64,000 bases of DNA from Mycolicibacterium sp. CR10 (GCF_005222675.1 NZ_STGE01000068.1:372001-436000), one strand, 5' to 3'; counted from the first letter of the stretch, positions 25,088 to 34,335 are shown. The notes: generated by a model not told the origin, from the letters alone. Numbers and translations: made by a program.

Positions 25088-25366
25088 ATGGGGGAAATCG
25101 CGCACGCCGACCTCGGCAGGGTGCGCCGCCTCGCCGACCGCCTCTCGATCGCCGGTTCCGAGGTCGCCGACATGCACGTGCCGGAGCTGGCCGCCGAGGC
25201 ACTGCGCGGCTCCGCGGCGAGCGCCGCCGTGGCAACCCTGCCGGTGATGGACCAGTTCCGCGGCATCGCATCGAACCTGCAGGACTGGGCGACGGCCGCG
25301 CGCGCGTCGGCCGACGCGTTCGAACGCGCCGACTCGGCGGGCGGCGACAGGTTCGTGCCCCCGTGA
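25088..25366 (+). CDS. Small helical protein, possible type VII secretion partner (92 aa)
   Basis: A 92-residue, almost entirely alpha-helical protein, Ala-rich, without cysteine or signal peptide. Two long helices (LGRVRRLADRLSIAGSEVAD and FRGIASNLQDWATAARASAD) flank a short break, the size and shape of EspC/ESAT-6-like proteins. It lacks both a WxG turn and a C-terminal YxxxD/E signal, so membership in that family is inferred only from size, composition and neighbourhood. Its stop overlaps the hydrolase start by GTGA, so the two are translated together and may bind each other. Confidence 0.6.
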   Translation: MGEIAHADLGRVRRLADRLSIAGSEVADMHVPELAAEALRGSAASAAVATLPVMDQFRGIASNLQDWATAARASADAFERADSAGGDRFVPP

Positions 25367-26982
25367 CCCGACCGACCGTCGCGCAGGCCCAGGCGTGGCG
25401 ACCGGACGCGCTGCACACGCTGGCCGACGCGTGGGACGCCGCCGCCCGCCGTCTGGGCGAGCTGGTCGACGACGCCGCAGCCGACGCGCACCGCAGCCGC
25501 GACTACTGGACCGGCGCCGCAGCCGACGCCGCCCGAGAGCGCGCCGACCGGATCGCCGCCGAGACCGCTGCGATGGCGCGCGTCCTCGTCATCGCGGGGG
25601 TGGCAGCCCACGACGGCGCCGACCAGATGGCGGCGGCCCGCGCGGACGTCGTGGCGTGGGTCGAGAAGGCTCGCGGGGACGGCTTCGCCGTCGCCGACGA
25701 CGGGTCGGTGACCCCGGCCGCAGACCCGGCGCCGCTGCTGGTCCTTCTCGCCGGTGGCGATCCCGCGGCGGCCGGCGAGCTGCTCGATGCCCGGGCCGTG
25801 GAGTTGAGCAGCCGGATCGCCGATGCCCTGGACCGGCTGGGCGCCGCCGATGCCGACGCTGCCCGGGACATCGCCGAGGCGTTCGGAGTCAACGGGATTC
25901 AACGACCCGCCGCGACCGTGCCCGCGGGCGCATGGCCGGTGCAGGCGGCCGACATCGTTGATGCGTGGCCTGCGATGAGCCAGCACCGGATCGCCTCGCA
26001 GATCGCGGAGATGACGCCGGAGCAACGGGACCGTCTGGTCGCCGAATTCCCGCGGCAGACCGGCAACACCGATGGCGTGCCGTGGAGCATGCGGGTCGCT
26101 GCGAACCGTCTCAACATCGCTGAGGCGGTTACCGCCGAGACCGGCCGCGATGCCGACTCGCGACGGCGAATCACCCTCTACCGCAGCCTCCTCGGCGAGA
26201 TCGACGATCCGGCCGGCAACAATGGCCGGATCCAGCGGCAGATCGTGGCCTTCGACCCCCGCCGCGCGTCGCTGGTCGAACTGCACGGCGACATCGCGGC
26301 GGCCCGCAGTGTCGCGGTGCTGGTTCCCGGCGTGAACACCACGACCGACGGCTCGGCAGCCAACACCACCACGGCCCGCCGGTTCGTGTCCGGCAGCCAC
26401 GGTGAGGTCGCCGTGATCACCTATCTCGGTGGCCGTTTCCCGCAGGTCCGCGATCCGTCTGCGGTGTTACTCGAGGCCGCCGACCCCCGCTACGCCCTGG
26501 ACATGGCACCACGGCTGGTCGCATTCACCGAGGACGTCGACCGGGTCGTCTCCGACGGGGTTCCCGTGACGGTGATCGGCCATTCCTACGGCGGCTCCAT
26601 CGTCGGTACCGCCGAGGTGCTCGGCCTGACGTCGGACCGCACGCTGTTCCTGGCTGCGGCCGGTGCCGGCGTCGGCGTCGACGATACCGGCGACTGGCAC
26701 AACCGGAATCCGGATGTGCTGAGGTTCTCGATGACCGCCCCCGGCGATTTCATCGAAGCGGTGCAGGGCATCCCCGGCGGCCCCCATGGCGCCGATCCCG
26801 ACCAGATGCGGGGTGTGATCCGTTTGGGCACAGGGCATTACGATGACGGGCGGCCGGTGGCCGGGTGGGATGCCCACAGCGGGATGCTCAACCGGCCGTC
26901 GGATTCGTGGCGGACCATCCTGGCGGTCATCACTGGGGATTCACCGACCCTGCACCGCGCGAGCGCCGAGGCGCCGCGGTAG
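25363..26982 (+). CDS. DUF1023 alpha/beta-hydrolase with N-terminal WxG-type helical domain
   Basis: A 539-residue protein. Residues 1-110 are helical, with YWTGAAADAARERAD forming a WxG-like turn around residue 47, as in type VII secretion substrates. The C-terminal half is a DUF1023-type alpha/beta-hydrolase with nucleophile elbow VTVIGHSYGGSIVG near residue 405 and a late His in LGTGHYDDGRPV. DUF1023 hydrolases are uncharacterised; a cell-envelope lipid or ester is a plausible substrate (inference). GTG 25363 overlaps the upstream small gene by GTGA. The open frame reaches back to 25057 but would overlap that gene. It is convergent with the IclR gene. Confidence 0.8.
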   Translation: MTRPTVAQAQAWRPDALHTLADAWDAAARRLGELVDDAAADAHRSRDYWTGAAADAARERADRIAAETAAMARVLVIAGVAAHDGADQMAAARADVVAWVEKARGDGFAVADDGSVTPAADPAPLLVLLAGGDPAAAGELLDARAVELSSRIADALDRLGAADADAARDIAEAFGVNGIQRPAATVPAGAWPVQAADIVDAWPAMSQHRIASQIAEMTPEQRDRLVAEFPRQTGNTDGVPWSMRVAANRLNIAEAVTAETGRDADSRRRITLYRSLLGEIDDPAGNNGRIQRQIVAFDPRRASLVELHGDIAAARSVAVLVPGVNTTTDGSAANTTTARRFVSGSHGEVAVITYLGGRFPQVRDPSAVLLEAADPRYALDMAPRLVAFTEDVDRVVSDGVPVTVIGHSYGGSIVGTAEVLGLTSDRTLFLAAAGAGVGVDDTGDWHNRNPDVLRFSMTAPGDFIEAVQGIPGGPHGADPDQMRGVIRLGTGHYDDGRPVAGWDAHSGMLNRPSDSWRTILAVITGDSPTLHRASAEAPR

Positions 26983-27022
26983 CGGCTCCGACGTCACCCC
27001 TGCGCGGGCACGACGTCAGCCG
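26983..27022. terminator. Hairpin between convergent hydrolase and IclR genes
   Basis: CGGCT (26983-26987) and GACGTC (26990-26995) pair with GACGTC (27012-27017) and AGCCG (27018-27022), with a 2-nt bulge and a loop of 16 nt. There is no U tract, as usual in mycobacteria. The position immediately after the hydrolase stop, overlapping the IclR stop, fits a bidirectional terminator. Confidence 0.4.
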
Positions 27023-27795
27023 CGCCCGATCCAGCCGAGGCGGCGGCTGATCGCATCCGCCGCGGCGATCGTCAGCGTCGAGACCTCCTCGAACCGCTCC
27101 TCCCCCAGGCGGTAGGCCGGGCCCGAAACGCTCAGCGCCGCAATCACTTGCGAGTGGGCGTCATGGACGGGCGCGGCGATGGCGTTCAGGCCGACCTCGA
27201 GTTCCTCTGCCACGCTGGCCCATCCGCGATCCCGCACCACCGCAAGCTGGCGCAACAGATCGGCCGGGCTCGACACGGTGGTCTCGGTGAACGACTCCAT
27301 CGCGGCACCCAGTCGGGCCCGGACGTCGGCGGCGTCCAGCCCGGACAGCAGCACCTTCCCGCTCGAGGTCGCGTACGCCGGACAGCTCTGGCCCACCCAG
27401 GTGCGCAACGTGATCTCCGCCGGGCCGATCGCCTCGACGATGTTGACGATGCGGTCGCCGTCGAGCACCGCCAAGTTCGCGGTCTCACCGACCTCGACGC
27501 TGAGCCGGTCACAGATGTCCTGGCCGACCTTGACGAGGTCCAGCTGAGACCCACCGGAGCGCGCCAGCCTCGCCACCGCGAAACCCAACCGGTACTTGCC
27601 ACGTTCGGAGACCTGCTCGACGAACCCGCGCGCCTCCAGCACCGCGATCAGCCGCGACGCGGTGGATTTGTGCACACCGAGCGCGTCGGCGATCTCGGTC
27701 ACCCCTACCTGGCCCGCATCGGCAAGAATTTCCAGGATCAGCAGCGCGCGGTCGACCGACTGCACCGCTGCGGGCGGATTGTCACGAGTGGCCAT
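27016..27795 (-). CDS. IclR family transcriptional regulator
   Basis: A 259-residue IclR regulator. The winged HTH is VTEIADALGVHKSTASRLIA near residue 32, followed by a RGKYRLGF wing and the GAF-like effector domain (VQSVDRALLILEIL at the start, SPADLLRQLAVVRDRGWA and GLNAIAAPVHD later). It is the last gene of the seven-gene choline/betaine operon, 12 nt after the CBS/nucleotidyltransferase gene, so it most likely controls that operon. A TAGGGT hexamer 9 nt upstream of ATG 27795 may give it an extra promoter. Probable operators lie at 37970-38003. Confidence 0.88.
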   Translation of the reverse strand: MATRDNPPAAVQSVDRALLILEILADAGQVGVTEIADALGVHKSTASRLIAVLEARGFVEQVSERGKYRLGFAVARLARSGGSQLDLVKVGQDICDRLSVEVGETANLAVLDGDRIVNIVEAIGPAEITLRTWVGQSCPAYATSSGKVLLSGLDAADVRARLGAAMESFTETTVSSPADLLRQLAVVRDRGWASVAEELEVGLNAIAAPVHDAHSQVIAALSVSGPAYRLGEERFEEVSTLTIAAADAISRRLGWIGRG

Positions 27796-27807
27796 TGCCG
27801 CCCGACC

Positions 27808-29676
27808 CTATACGCCCGGGAACCCGAGATTGCCGACCCGTCGTCGCACCGCCTCGATCTCCCGCAGGCCGTCGCCGAGCAGGCTGCGGTGCAACGGCGA
27901 CAACTCCGACATGGTGATGACGTCGCCCGGCTTGTTGCCCGCTGCGACCTGTTCGACCTGATGGGTGATCCGCAGGCGCTGCAACATCGCGAACACGTCG
28001 CACAGCGTGCGGGCATCTTGCTCGCTGAGGGCGCCCGCTTCGGCGGCCGCTTCCAACCGGGTGGGGGTGCTCGCCGAGGTGATCCCGGCGGTCAGCCCGC
28101 CCCATCGGGCGAGGTTCACGATCGGTGTCACCGCGTGGCTCTTCAGGTCGAAAGTGCCACCGCGCCGCGACAGCACGTCGCGCAACGACCGGGTCCTCAC
28201 TTTTCCCGACAGCGCCTCGAGCAGCTGCAGTCGCAGTGTGTTCGGATGCTCGGCGCGCACCCGCTGGAAGGCGGTCGACACACTGTGCAGGCCGGGATCA
28301 CCCCACACCACGCGCCCGTCGATGAGCAGGGACGAGAGAATCAGCCCGCGATCGCGCAACGGGTCTTCCAGCCAACCCTTGGCGGCACGCAACCAGTCCG
28401 ACTGGGAACGCGAAAACAGTGGCTTGGCGGCGGTCGCGCCGTTGCGATCCGACGGCAGCCCGCAGCCGTCGAGCACCTCGTGAACGTCGGCGGCGACGGC
28501 CCGCAGGCGCGGGGCCTGGGCCTCGACGTCGTCGCGCCACGACAGCGCGCTGTCGACGTCGGATGACGGCATCGCCTCGCGGCGCGCCACGCTGCCGAGG
28601 GTCAACCATGCGAACCCTGCGAGATCTGCGTGATCCGGTTGTGCAAGAACGATTTCCAGTGCACGGCGCACCAGGCTGTCGATGACGACCGACAATATCG
28701 CACTGGTGGCGGTGGCCTTGGTCCCGTTGCGGAACAGGTCGACGGCGATCCCGGTGACACGCTGTCCCACCTCTTGCAACTGCGTCGCGTCGGCGGCCTG
28801 CGCGATGGAACGACGGAGCATAAAACTCTGCCGCGCCGACGCCGCCAACAGGTCGGCGTCTTCGAGAACGCCGACGACCTCGCCGCGCGGTGTCAGCACG
28901 GGCATGTGCCGAAGCCCGCATTCCAGCATCTCCATCAGCACGCTGTCCGCGGTCAGATCGGCGGTCACCGTGCGCGCGGGCGCACTCATCACCTCGGCGA
29001 TGGGCACGTCGACGGGCAGTCCGGCAGCCACCACCCGGGTGCGCAGGTCACGATCGGTGAAGATGCCCAGCCGGCCGTCGCCGAGCCGAATCAGCGCGTA
29101 GGACACGTGGTGCCCGGTCATCGCCACGACGACGTCGCGGACCGAGTCAGCCGGTCCGACCATCAGAACCTCACCGTGCACGAGTTCGGCGACGGGCCTG
29201 CTGTCGGTCGCGGGGGCGATGGTGGGCCGTTCCACCGTGCTGCGACTCCAGCCCGAGGAGGCAAGGAACGCCAATCCCGCCGGCTTGGCGAACTGCGCCC
29301 GCACCAACGCACCGGGCAGCCTGATCAACACGCTCGGCGCGGTGGTGCGCGCCTCGAAATCCATTCCCGCGCCGGCAAGCAGCGGCATGTACCCGAAAAG
29401 CCCGCCCGGTTCGACGACGTCGATCAGGGAGCCGTCGCCGCTGCCGCGCAACGCCACCAGGCCGCTGCGGACCATCCAGATCTCATCGGGCACCCGGGTG
29501 GCGTAATCGGCGACGACGACTCCTGCGGGAAACTGCTCTACCGCCGCTCCGTGCGCGAGCTCGGCGAGCTCGAGTTCCGTTGACGCCTGGAACGGGGTGT
29601 GCTCGGCCAGGAACGACGTGAGGTCGCCCTCGTCTGGTCGATCAGCGTGCTCAGCTCGATCGGATGAGATCGGCAC
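27808..29676 (-). CDS. CNMP-CBS-nucleotidyltransferase (DUF294/DUF294_C) signalling protein
   Basis: A 622-residue multidomain protein. Residues 20-140 form a cyclic-nucleotide-binding-like domain (IWMVRSGLVALRG, VVEPGGLFGYMPLL). Residues 165-285 hold a CBS pair (LMVGPADSVRDVVVAMTGHH; MPVLTPRGEVVGVLEDADLL). Then comes a GlnD-like nucleotidyltransferase (TLGSVARREAMPSSDVDSAL, with the G-S and D-x-D metal site) and a DUF294 C-terminal region. It should sense an adenylate or energy signal and may nucleotidylate a target (inference). GTG 29676 has GGAGAAGT upstream and overlaps the GMC gene stop by 26 nt. It is an unusual member of a betaine operon. Confidence 0.82.
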   Translation of the reverse strand: MPISSDRAEHADRPDEGDLTSFLAEHTPFQASTELELAELAHGAAVEQFPAGVVVADYATRVPDEIWMVRSGLVALRGSGDGSLIDVVEPGGLFGYMPLLAGAGMDFEARTTAPSVLIRLPGALVRAQFAKPAGLAFLASSGWSRSTVERPTIAPATDSRPVAELVHGEVLMVGPADSVRDVVVAMTGHHVSYALIRLGDGRLGIFTDRDLRTRVVAAGLPVDVPIAEVMSAPARTVTADLTADSVLMEMLECGLRHMPVLTPRGEVVGVLEDADLLAASARQSFMLRRSIAQAADATQLQEVGQRVTGIAVDLFRNGTKATATSAILSVVIDSLVRRALEIVLAQPDHADLAGFAWLTLGSVARREAMPSSDVDSALSWRDDVEAQAPRLRAVAADVHEVLDGCGLPSDRNGATAAKPLFSRSQSDWLRAAKGWLEDPLRDRGLILSSLLIDGRVVWGDPGLHSVSTAFQRVRAEHPNTLRLQLLEALSGKVRTRSLRDVLSRRGGTFDLKSHAVTPIVNLARWGGLTAGITSASTPTRLEAAAEAGALSEQDARTLCDVFAMLQRLRITHQVEQVAAGNKPGDVITMSELSPLHRSLLGDGLREIEAVRRRVGNLGFPGV

Positions 29677-31186
29677 ACTTCTCCGCCATCGTCATCACCG
29701 TGATGTTGGGGTTGACCGCAGGCAGTTTCGGCATCGCCGAGGCGTCGACGACGCGCAGGCCCGTGACCCCCTTGACCCGCAGTGCTGGATCGAGCACCGC
29801 CATGGGATCCGACTGCGAACCCATCCGGGCGGTGCCCGCCGGGTGGTAGACGGTGTTGTGGCACTTGTGGATGTAGTCCAGCAGTTCGTCATCGGTGGTG
29901 GCGGCCGGGCCCGGTGCGAGCTCACGTGCGATCCACGGCTTCAGCGGCGTCTGCTCGGCGATCCTGCGGGCGAGTTTGACCCCGGTGAGCATGATCCGCT
30001 CGTCGTAGCCGTCGGGGTCGGTGAAGTACCGGGGGTCCACCCGTGCCCGGTCCCGGAAGTCACGCGAGCGCAGCCGCACCGTGCCCCGCGACCTGCCCTG
30101 AGTGACGTTGGGAGTCAGGCAGAATCCGTTGTCCGTCGTCGGGTAGCCGTGGCGCAGCGTGTTCATGTCGAAAGGCACGCTGCCGTAATGCATCATCAGA
30201 TCGGGTTGGGTGACTCCCTCGTCGACGGTGGTGAACAACCCGATCTCCCACCACTGGGTCGACTCCGTCACCATCGGCCGGGCGGCCTCCCAGAACACCA
30301 GACCCTCGACGTGGTCGTCGAGGTTGGCCCCGACACCGGGCGAGTCGACCCGGACCGGGATCCCGATCTCCCGCAGGTGCGCGGTGGGCCCGATTCCTGA
30401 GAGCATCAACAACTTCGGCGTGTCGATGGCACCGGCGGTGACGATCACCTCGCGGCGGGCGGCCACGGTGTCGTAGCCGGTCAGGTCGGGCCGCTGATAA
30501 CGAATCCCGTTGGCCCGCAGCGAGTCATCGAACAGGATCTCCGACACCCACGAATCGGTGCGAACCTCTAAATTCTTGCGCTTCCCGAGGATGGGATGCA
30601 GGAACGCGTGCGACGTCGAGTTCCTGGTGCCGTCGGGCTCCGCGTTGATCTGAAACCACCCTGCTCCGTTGCGCACCGTCTCGCCGCGGTTGAAGGCCAC
30701 CGTCGGTAGACCCACCAGCGCGGCCGCCTCCAGAACCGCCGCACCGCAGGGGTCGTCAGGCGGCACGTCGCGCAACCCGACGGTTCCCGTCAAACGCCGC
30801 ACCAGCGGCAGCATCTCGGCCGCACCCCACCCCGTGGCGCCCATCTCCACCCACTCATCGAGGGCCTCGGCGGGCGGGTGGAATGCGATACACGAGTTGT
30901 GTGACGAACAGCCGCCGAGCACCTTGGCCCTGGCGTGGCGCATGAAGGAGTTACCGCGCTCCTGGGGTTCGACGGGATAGTCCCAGTCGTACCCCGAGTC
31001 CAGCAGATGCATCCACTCGGAAAGCACCAGGATGGCGTCGTCGCCGACGTCGGAGGGTCCGGCCTCGATCAGGCATACCGAGACGTCGGGGTCTTCGGAG
31101 AGCCGCGCCGCGAGCACGCAGCCCGCGGTGCCGCCGCCCGCGATGACGTAATCGAATTCGGCGGCAACCTCCGCTGATCCAGCCAT
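29651..31186 (-). CDS. GMC oxidoreductase, choline-dehydrogenase-like (BetA-like)
   Basis: A 511-residue FAD-dependent alcohol dehydrogenase of the glucose-methanol-choline family. The FAD motif is DYVIAGGGTAGCVLAARLSE near residue 10; GMC signature 2 is GAIDTPKLLMLSGIGP. The catalytic His is in YHPAGTARMG and the second active-site residue in PAVNPNITVM, where Asn replaces the second His, as in choline oxidases/dehydrogenases. With BetB next to it, oxidation of choline to betaine aldehyde is the likely reaction. ATG 31186 has GGAGG at good distance and lies 4 nt after the permease stop. Confidence 0.87.
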   Translation of the reverse strand: MAGSAEVAAEFDYVIAGGGTAGCVLAARLSEDPDVSVCLIEAGPSDVGDDAILVLSEWMHLLDSGYDWDYPVEPQERGNSFMRHARAKVLGGCSSHNSCIAFHPPAEALDEWVEMGATGWGAAEMLPLVRRLTGTVGLRDVPPDDPCGAAVLEAAALVGLPTVAFNRGETVRNGAGWFQINAEPDGTRNSTSHAFLHPILGKRKNLEVRTDSWVSEILFDDSLRANGIRYQRPDLTGYDTVAARREVIVTAGAIDTPKLLMLSGIGPTAHLREIGIPVRVDSPGVGANLDDHVEGLVFWEAARPMVTESTQWWEIGLFTTVDEGVTQPDLMMHYGSVPFDMNTLRHGYPTTDNGFCLTPNVTQGRSRGTVRLRSRDFRDRARVDPRYFTDPDGYDERIMLTGVKLARRIAEQTPLKPWIARELAPGPAATTDDELLDYIHKCHNTVYHPAGTARMGSQSDPMAVLDPALRVKGVTGLRVVDASAMPKLPAVNPNITVMTMAEKCADLIRSS

Positions 31187-31190
31187 CCGT

Positions 31191-32726
31191 CTAGGCCTCC
31201 GCCGGATTCGCGGGGAGGGCCTCGGCCGCATGCGACTTCAGGGTGCCGATGTGGTTGCGCCCCTTGACGAAGTACCAGATCAGGCCGGAGCCGAGGATCA
31301 CTCCGATGTAAATGAAGGCACCCCAGGCGTTGTACCAACCCTCGCCGTACACCGCCTCACGCGGCCAGGCCAGGTTCAGCGCCATCCCGACGCCCCAGAC
31401 CACCGCCACGATGTTGACGGGCATCCCCCACTTCCCCATGGTGAAGTAGCCACCCTCCTTGAGATCCGCTGGCGGCCACTGGCCCTGGACCCGCTTCTTG
31501 AGCAGCGGACCGGTCACCATCAGGTAGGCCAGGTAGATCATGATGATCGCGATCGAGGTGAGCACGGTGAAGATCTTCGGCTGGGTGATGTTGATGACCA
31601 GGATGATCACCGCGATGACGCCGATGGTCACCGCAGGGATGATCGGTGTCTGCGTCTTGGGATTGACGGTGGCGATCTTCTCTCCGAACGGCAGGGCGTT
31701 GTCGCGGGCCATCGCGAAGGCCAGCCGGATCGCCGCGGTGTGCACAGCCAACGTGCAGACCGTCACCGCCACCACGATGCAGATCAGGAAGACGGTGCCC
31801 AGTGGGCCCCACATCACCTGTTCGACGATGTACTGCAGGCCACCGGTGCTCTCACCGATCGCCGGGTCGTCCAGGTTGGGGGCGGCCATCACCGCGAACA
31901 CCAGGATGCCGCCGCCGATCACGAACGACGCCAGGATCGCCCGGGCGATCGCCTTGGGCGCGGTGCGACGCGGTTCGACGGTCTCCTCGCCCAGTGAGCT
32001 CGCGGTGTCGAAGCCGTACATCACGTACCCCGATGCCAGTGAGGCGATCAGGAACACCCCGAGGAAGCCGCCGCTCTCACCGGCCCCGTATCCGTTGGTG
32101 GAGAAGAAGACCTCCGGGCCGCGCTCCACGTTGACCGCCAGCAGCACGACGATCAGTACCGCGGCGACGAGCTCGATAAACACACCGGCGCTGTTGATCC
32201 GGGCCATCAGCTTCACGCCGAGCGCATTGATCAGCGTCGTGAACGCGATCAGGATCGTGCCGAGCAGCACCGCGTTGGCGGCGAAATCGTATGTGCCGGT
32301 GCCGTCGCCGATTATCTGGAATCCGCTCCACAGCCGGGGCAGGTTGAGCTGATAGGCCAGCGCCACCGCCGAGATCGTCACGATCGACGCGGTGAGCATC
32401 AGCCAACCCGACGTCCAGCCGACCAGCCTGCTGGCGAGCTTCTTACTCCAGTTGTAGACCGATCCAGCGACCGGATACTTGGCCGCCAGCTCCATGAAGC
32501 ACAACGCCACGGCCATCTGACCGACGAACACGATCGGCCACGACCACAGGTACGCAGGCCCGGCGGTGCCGAAACCGAAGTAGAACAGCTGGAACGTGCC
32601 GGTCAGGATCGAGATGTAGCTGACCCCCGCGGCGAAGCTGGCGAACTTGCCGATACTGCGATCCAGCGACTCCTTGTACCCGAAGTCCTCCATGCCGCTG
32701 TCGGCGTGCGGCTCTCTGATCACCAT
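31191..32726 (-). CDS. APC family amino acid/amine permease
   Basis: A 511-residue integral membrane transporter with about 12 hydrophobic segments. It starts with a cytoplasmic tail then YKESLDRSIGKFASFAAGVS, typical of the amino acid/choline transporter branch of the APC superfamily (Hnm1/BAT1-like), and has SSLGEETVEPRRTAPKAIAR in the conserved loop. Neighbouring genes suggest choline, betaine or a related methylamine as substrate. ATG 32726 has GGAAGGA upstream. It is 21 nt downstream of betB and 4 nt upstream of the GMC gene. Confidence 0.87.
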   Translation of the reverse strand: MVIREPHADSGMEDFGYKESLDRSIGKFASFAAGVSYISILTGTFQLFYFGFGTAGPAYLWSWPIVFVGQMAVALCFMELAAKYPVAGSVYNWSKKLASRLVGWTSGWLMLTASIVTISAVALAYQLNLPRLWSGFQIIGDGTGTYDFAANAVLLGTILIAFTTLINALGVKLMARINSAGVFIELVAAVLIVVLLAVNVERGPEVFFSTNGYGAGESGGFLGVFLIASLASGYVMYGFDTASSLGEETVEPRRTAPKAIARAILASFVIGGGILVFAVMAAPNLDDPAIGESTGGLQYIVEQVMWGPLGTVFLICIVVAVTVCTLAVHTAAIRLAFAMARDNALPFGEKIATVNPKTQTPIIPAVTIGVIAVIILVINITQPKIFTVLTSIAIIMIYLAYLMVTGPLLKKRVQGQWPPADLKEGGYFTMGKWGMPVNIVAVVWGVGMALNLAWPREAVYGEGWYNAWGAFIYIGVILGSGLIWYFVKGRNHIGTLKSHAAEALPANPAEA

Positions 32727-32747
32727 GTGCAGTCCTTCCCGACCTGT

Positions 32748-34262
32748 TTAGTTTTTGAACCAGCCCGCGGCAGTGGGAGCGGTGTTGTGCCAGATGTGTT
32801 TCGTCTCTTGGTATTCGGCCAGGCCCGTGGGACCCAGCTCCCGACCGTTGCCCGACTTGCCGAAGCCGCCCCACTCCGCCGAAGCGGTGTAGTAGCCGAA
32901 ATCGTTGAGCCACACCGTGCCGTGCCGCAATGCCCGCACCACACGTTCGCCCCGCGCCATATCCGATGTCCGCACACCGGCCGCGAGACCGTACTCCGTG
33001 TCGTTGCCGAGGGCGATCGCCTCGGCTTCGGTGGTGAATCGCTCGACCGTGAGGATCGGACCGAAGGTCTCCTCCTGCACGATGCGCATCGACCGGTCAC
33101 ACCGGTCGAAGATCGTCGGCAGATAGAAACTGCCCTTTGCCAGCGCCGGATCGGTCGGCCGGGCGCCACCGGTGATCAGCGTGGCACCCTCCGAGATACC
33201 CAGCTCCACGTACGCCTCGACCTTGGCCCGGTGCTGCTCGGAGACCAACGGCCCGGTCTCGCTGGCCGGGTTCATGCCATCGCCCATCGTGATCTTGGCG
33301 GCGCGGGCGGCGACGGCAGCGACGAACTCGTCGGCGATCGACTCCTCGACGATCAGCCGGGTGCCCGCGGAGCACACCTGCCCCGAGTGCAGGAACACCC
33401 CGGTCAGCACGTGGTCGACGGCCGCGTCCCAGCCGTCCCCGTCGCCGGTGCCGCGGACGTCGGCGAACACGATGTGCGGGTTCTTGCCGCCGAGCTCGAC
33501 TGCCACCTTGGTGACGTTGTCCGCCGCCGTCTTCGAGATGGTCTGGCCCGTCGCGAGTCCGCCCGTGAACGAGATGAAGTCGACGTCCGCGCTTGCGGTG
33601 AGTGCCTCGCCGAGGACCGCACCGCTGCCCTGCACGAGGTTGACGACGCCTGCCGGCACTGCGAATTCCTGGAAAGCCTCCTCGAGAAGGTGCACGAACG
33701 CGATCGTGGACAGCGGCGTCACTTCGCTGGGTTTGGCGACCATCGTGCAGCCCGCGCCGAGCGCCGGCGCGATCTTCCAGGACATCTGCAGCAGCGGATA
33801 GTTCCACGGGGCGATCAGCACGCACACCCCGATGGGTTCGCGGATCACCCGGCTGATCACGGCCGGGTCGCCAACGTCGACGACGCGGCAGTCCCCGTCG
33901 GCGCCGACGAGTTTGGCGTAGTAGCGGAACACCGAGGTGACGTCATCGATGTCGATGCGGCTCTCCGCCAGGGTTTTTCCGGTGTCCCGGGTTTCCAGCG
34001 TCGCCAGTTCCTCCTTGTCACGCTGGAGAAGGTCGGCGATACGCTCGAGCAGCGCGGCACGTTCGGCTATCGGCGTTGCCCGCCACGCACCGTCATCGAA
34101 CGAGGCGCGCGCCGCAGCGACCGCCTCTCGCGCGTCACCGGGAGTGGCCTCGTCGACCACCGCGGCAACAGAGCCGTCAGCAGGGTTGATGATGTCGCGG
34201 GTGCCGCCGTCGGACGCGTGGCGCCACGTTCCAGCGATATAGAGGTCAGGCTCGCCGTCCAT
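32748..34262 (-). CDS. betB: Betaine-aldehyde dehydrogenase BetB
   Basis: A 504-residue NAD(P)-dependent aldehyde dehydrogenase. The catalytic Glu is in KVAVELGGKNPHIVF and the catalytic Cys in HSGQVCSAGTRLIV; the cofactor motif FTGGLATGQTI and APWNYPLLQMSWKIAPAL are both present, as in BetB. The neighbouring choline-dehydrogenase-like and betaine-degrading genes support glycine betaine formation from betaine aldehyde. ATG 34262 has GGGAG upstream. A 75-nt gap carrying short tandem repeats separates it from the Rieske gene; 21 nt separate it from the permease. Confidence 0.88.
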   Translation of the reverse strand: MDGEPDLYIAGTWRHASDGGTRDIINPADGSVAAVVDEATPGDAREAVAAARASFDDGAWRATPIAERAALLERIADLLQRDKEELATLETRDTGKTLAESRIDIDDVTSVFRYYAKLVGADGDCRVVDVGDPAVISRVIREPIGVCVLIAPWNYPLLQMSWKIAPALGAGCTMVAKPSEVTPLSTIAFVHLLEEAFQEFAVPAGVVNLVQGSGAVLGEALTASADVDFISFTGGLATGQTISKTAADNVTKVAVELGGKNPHIVFADVRGTGDGDGWDAAVDHVLTGVFLHSGQVCSAGTRLIVEESIADEFVAAVAARAAKITMGDGMNPASETGPLVSEQHRAKVEAYVELGISEGATLITGGARPTDPALAKGSFYLPTIFDRCDRSMRIVQEETFGPILTVERFTTEAEAIALGNDTEYGLAAGVRTSDMARGERVVRALRHGTVWLNDFGYYTASAEWGGFGKSGNGRELGPTGLAEYQETKHIWHNTAPTAAGWFKN

Positions 34263-34263
34263 A

Positions 34264-34335
34264 CCATCTCCCGTCGCTTCGCTCGCCCCGGCCGATCTAC
34301 CTTCGCTTCGCTCGCACCCGGCCGATCTCCCGTCG
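34264..34335. repeat. Short tandem repeat, about 2.5 copies of a 29-nt unit
   Basis: The 75-nt gap between the Rieske gene and betB holds two near copies of TCGCTTCGCTCGC plus CCGGCCGATCT (34274-34298 and 34303-34328), then a partial third. The unit is about 29 nt. Such CTTCGCTCG-type repeats are common between genes of high-GC actinobacteria; a role in message stability is possible but not shown. Confidence 0.6.

Noticed and set aside
25088..25366. PE-family protein
   Set aside because: No Pro-Glu motif near the N terminus and no YxxxD/E signal; only length and helicity are similar.
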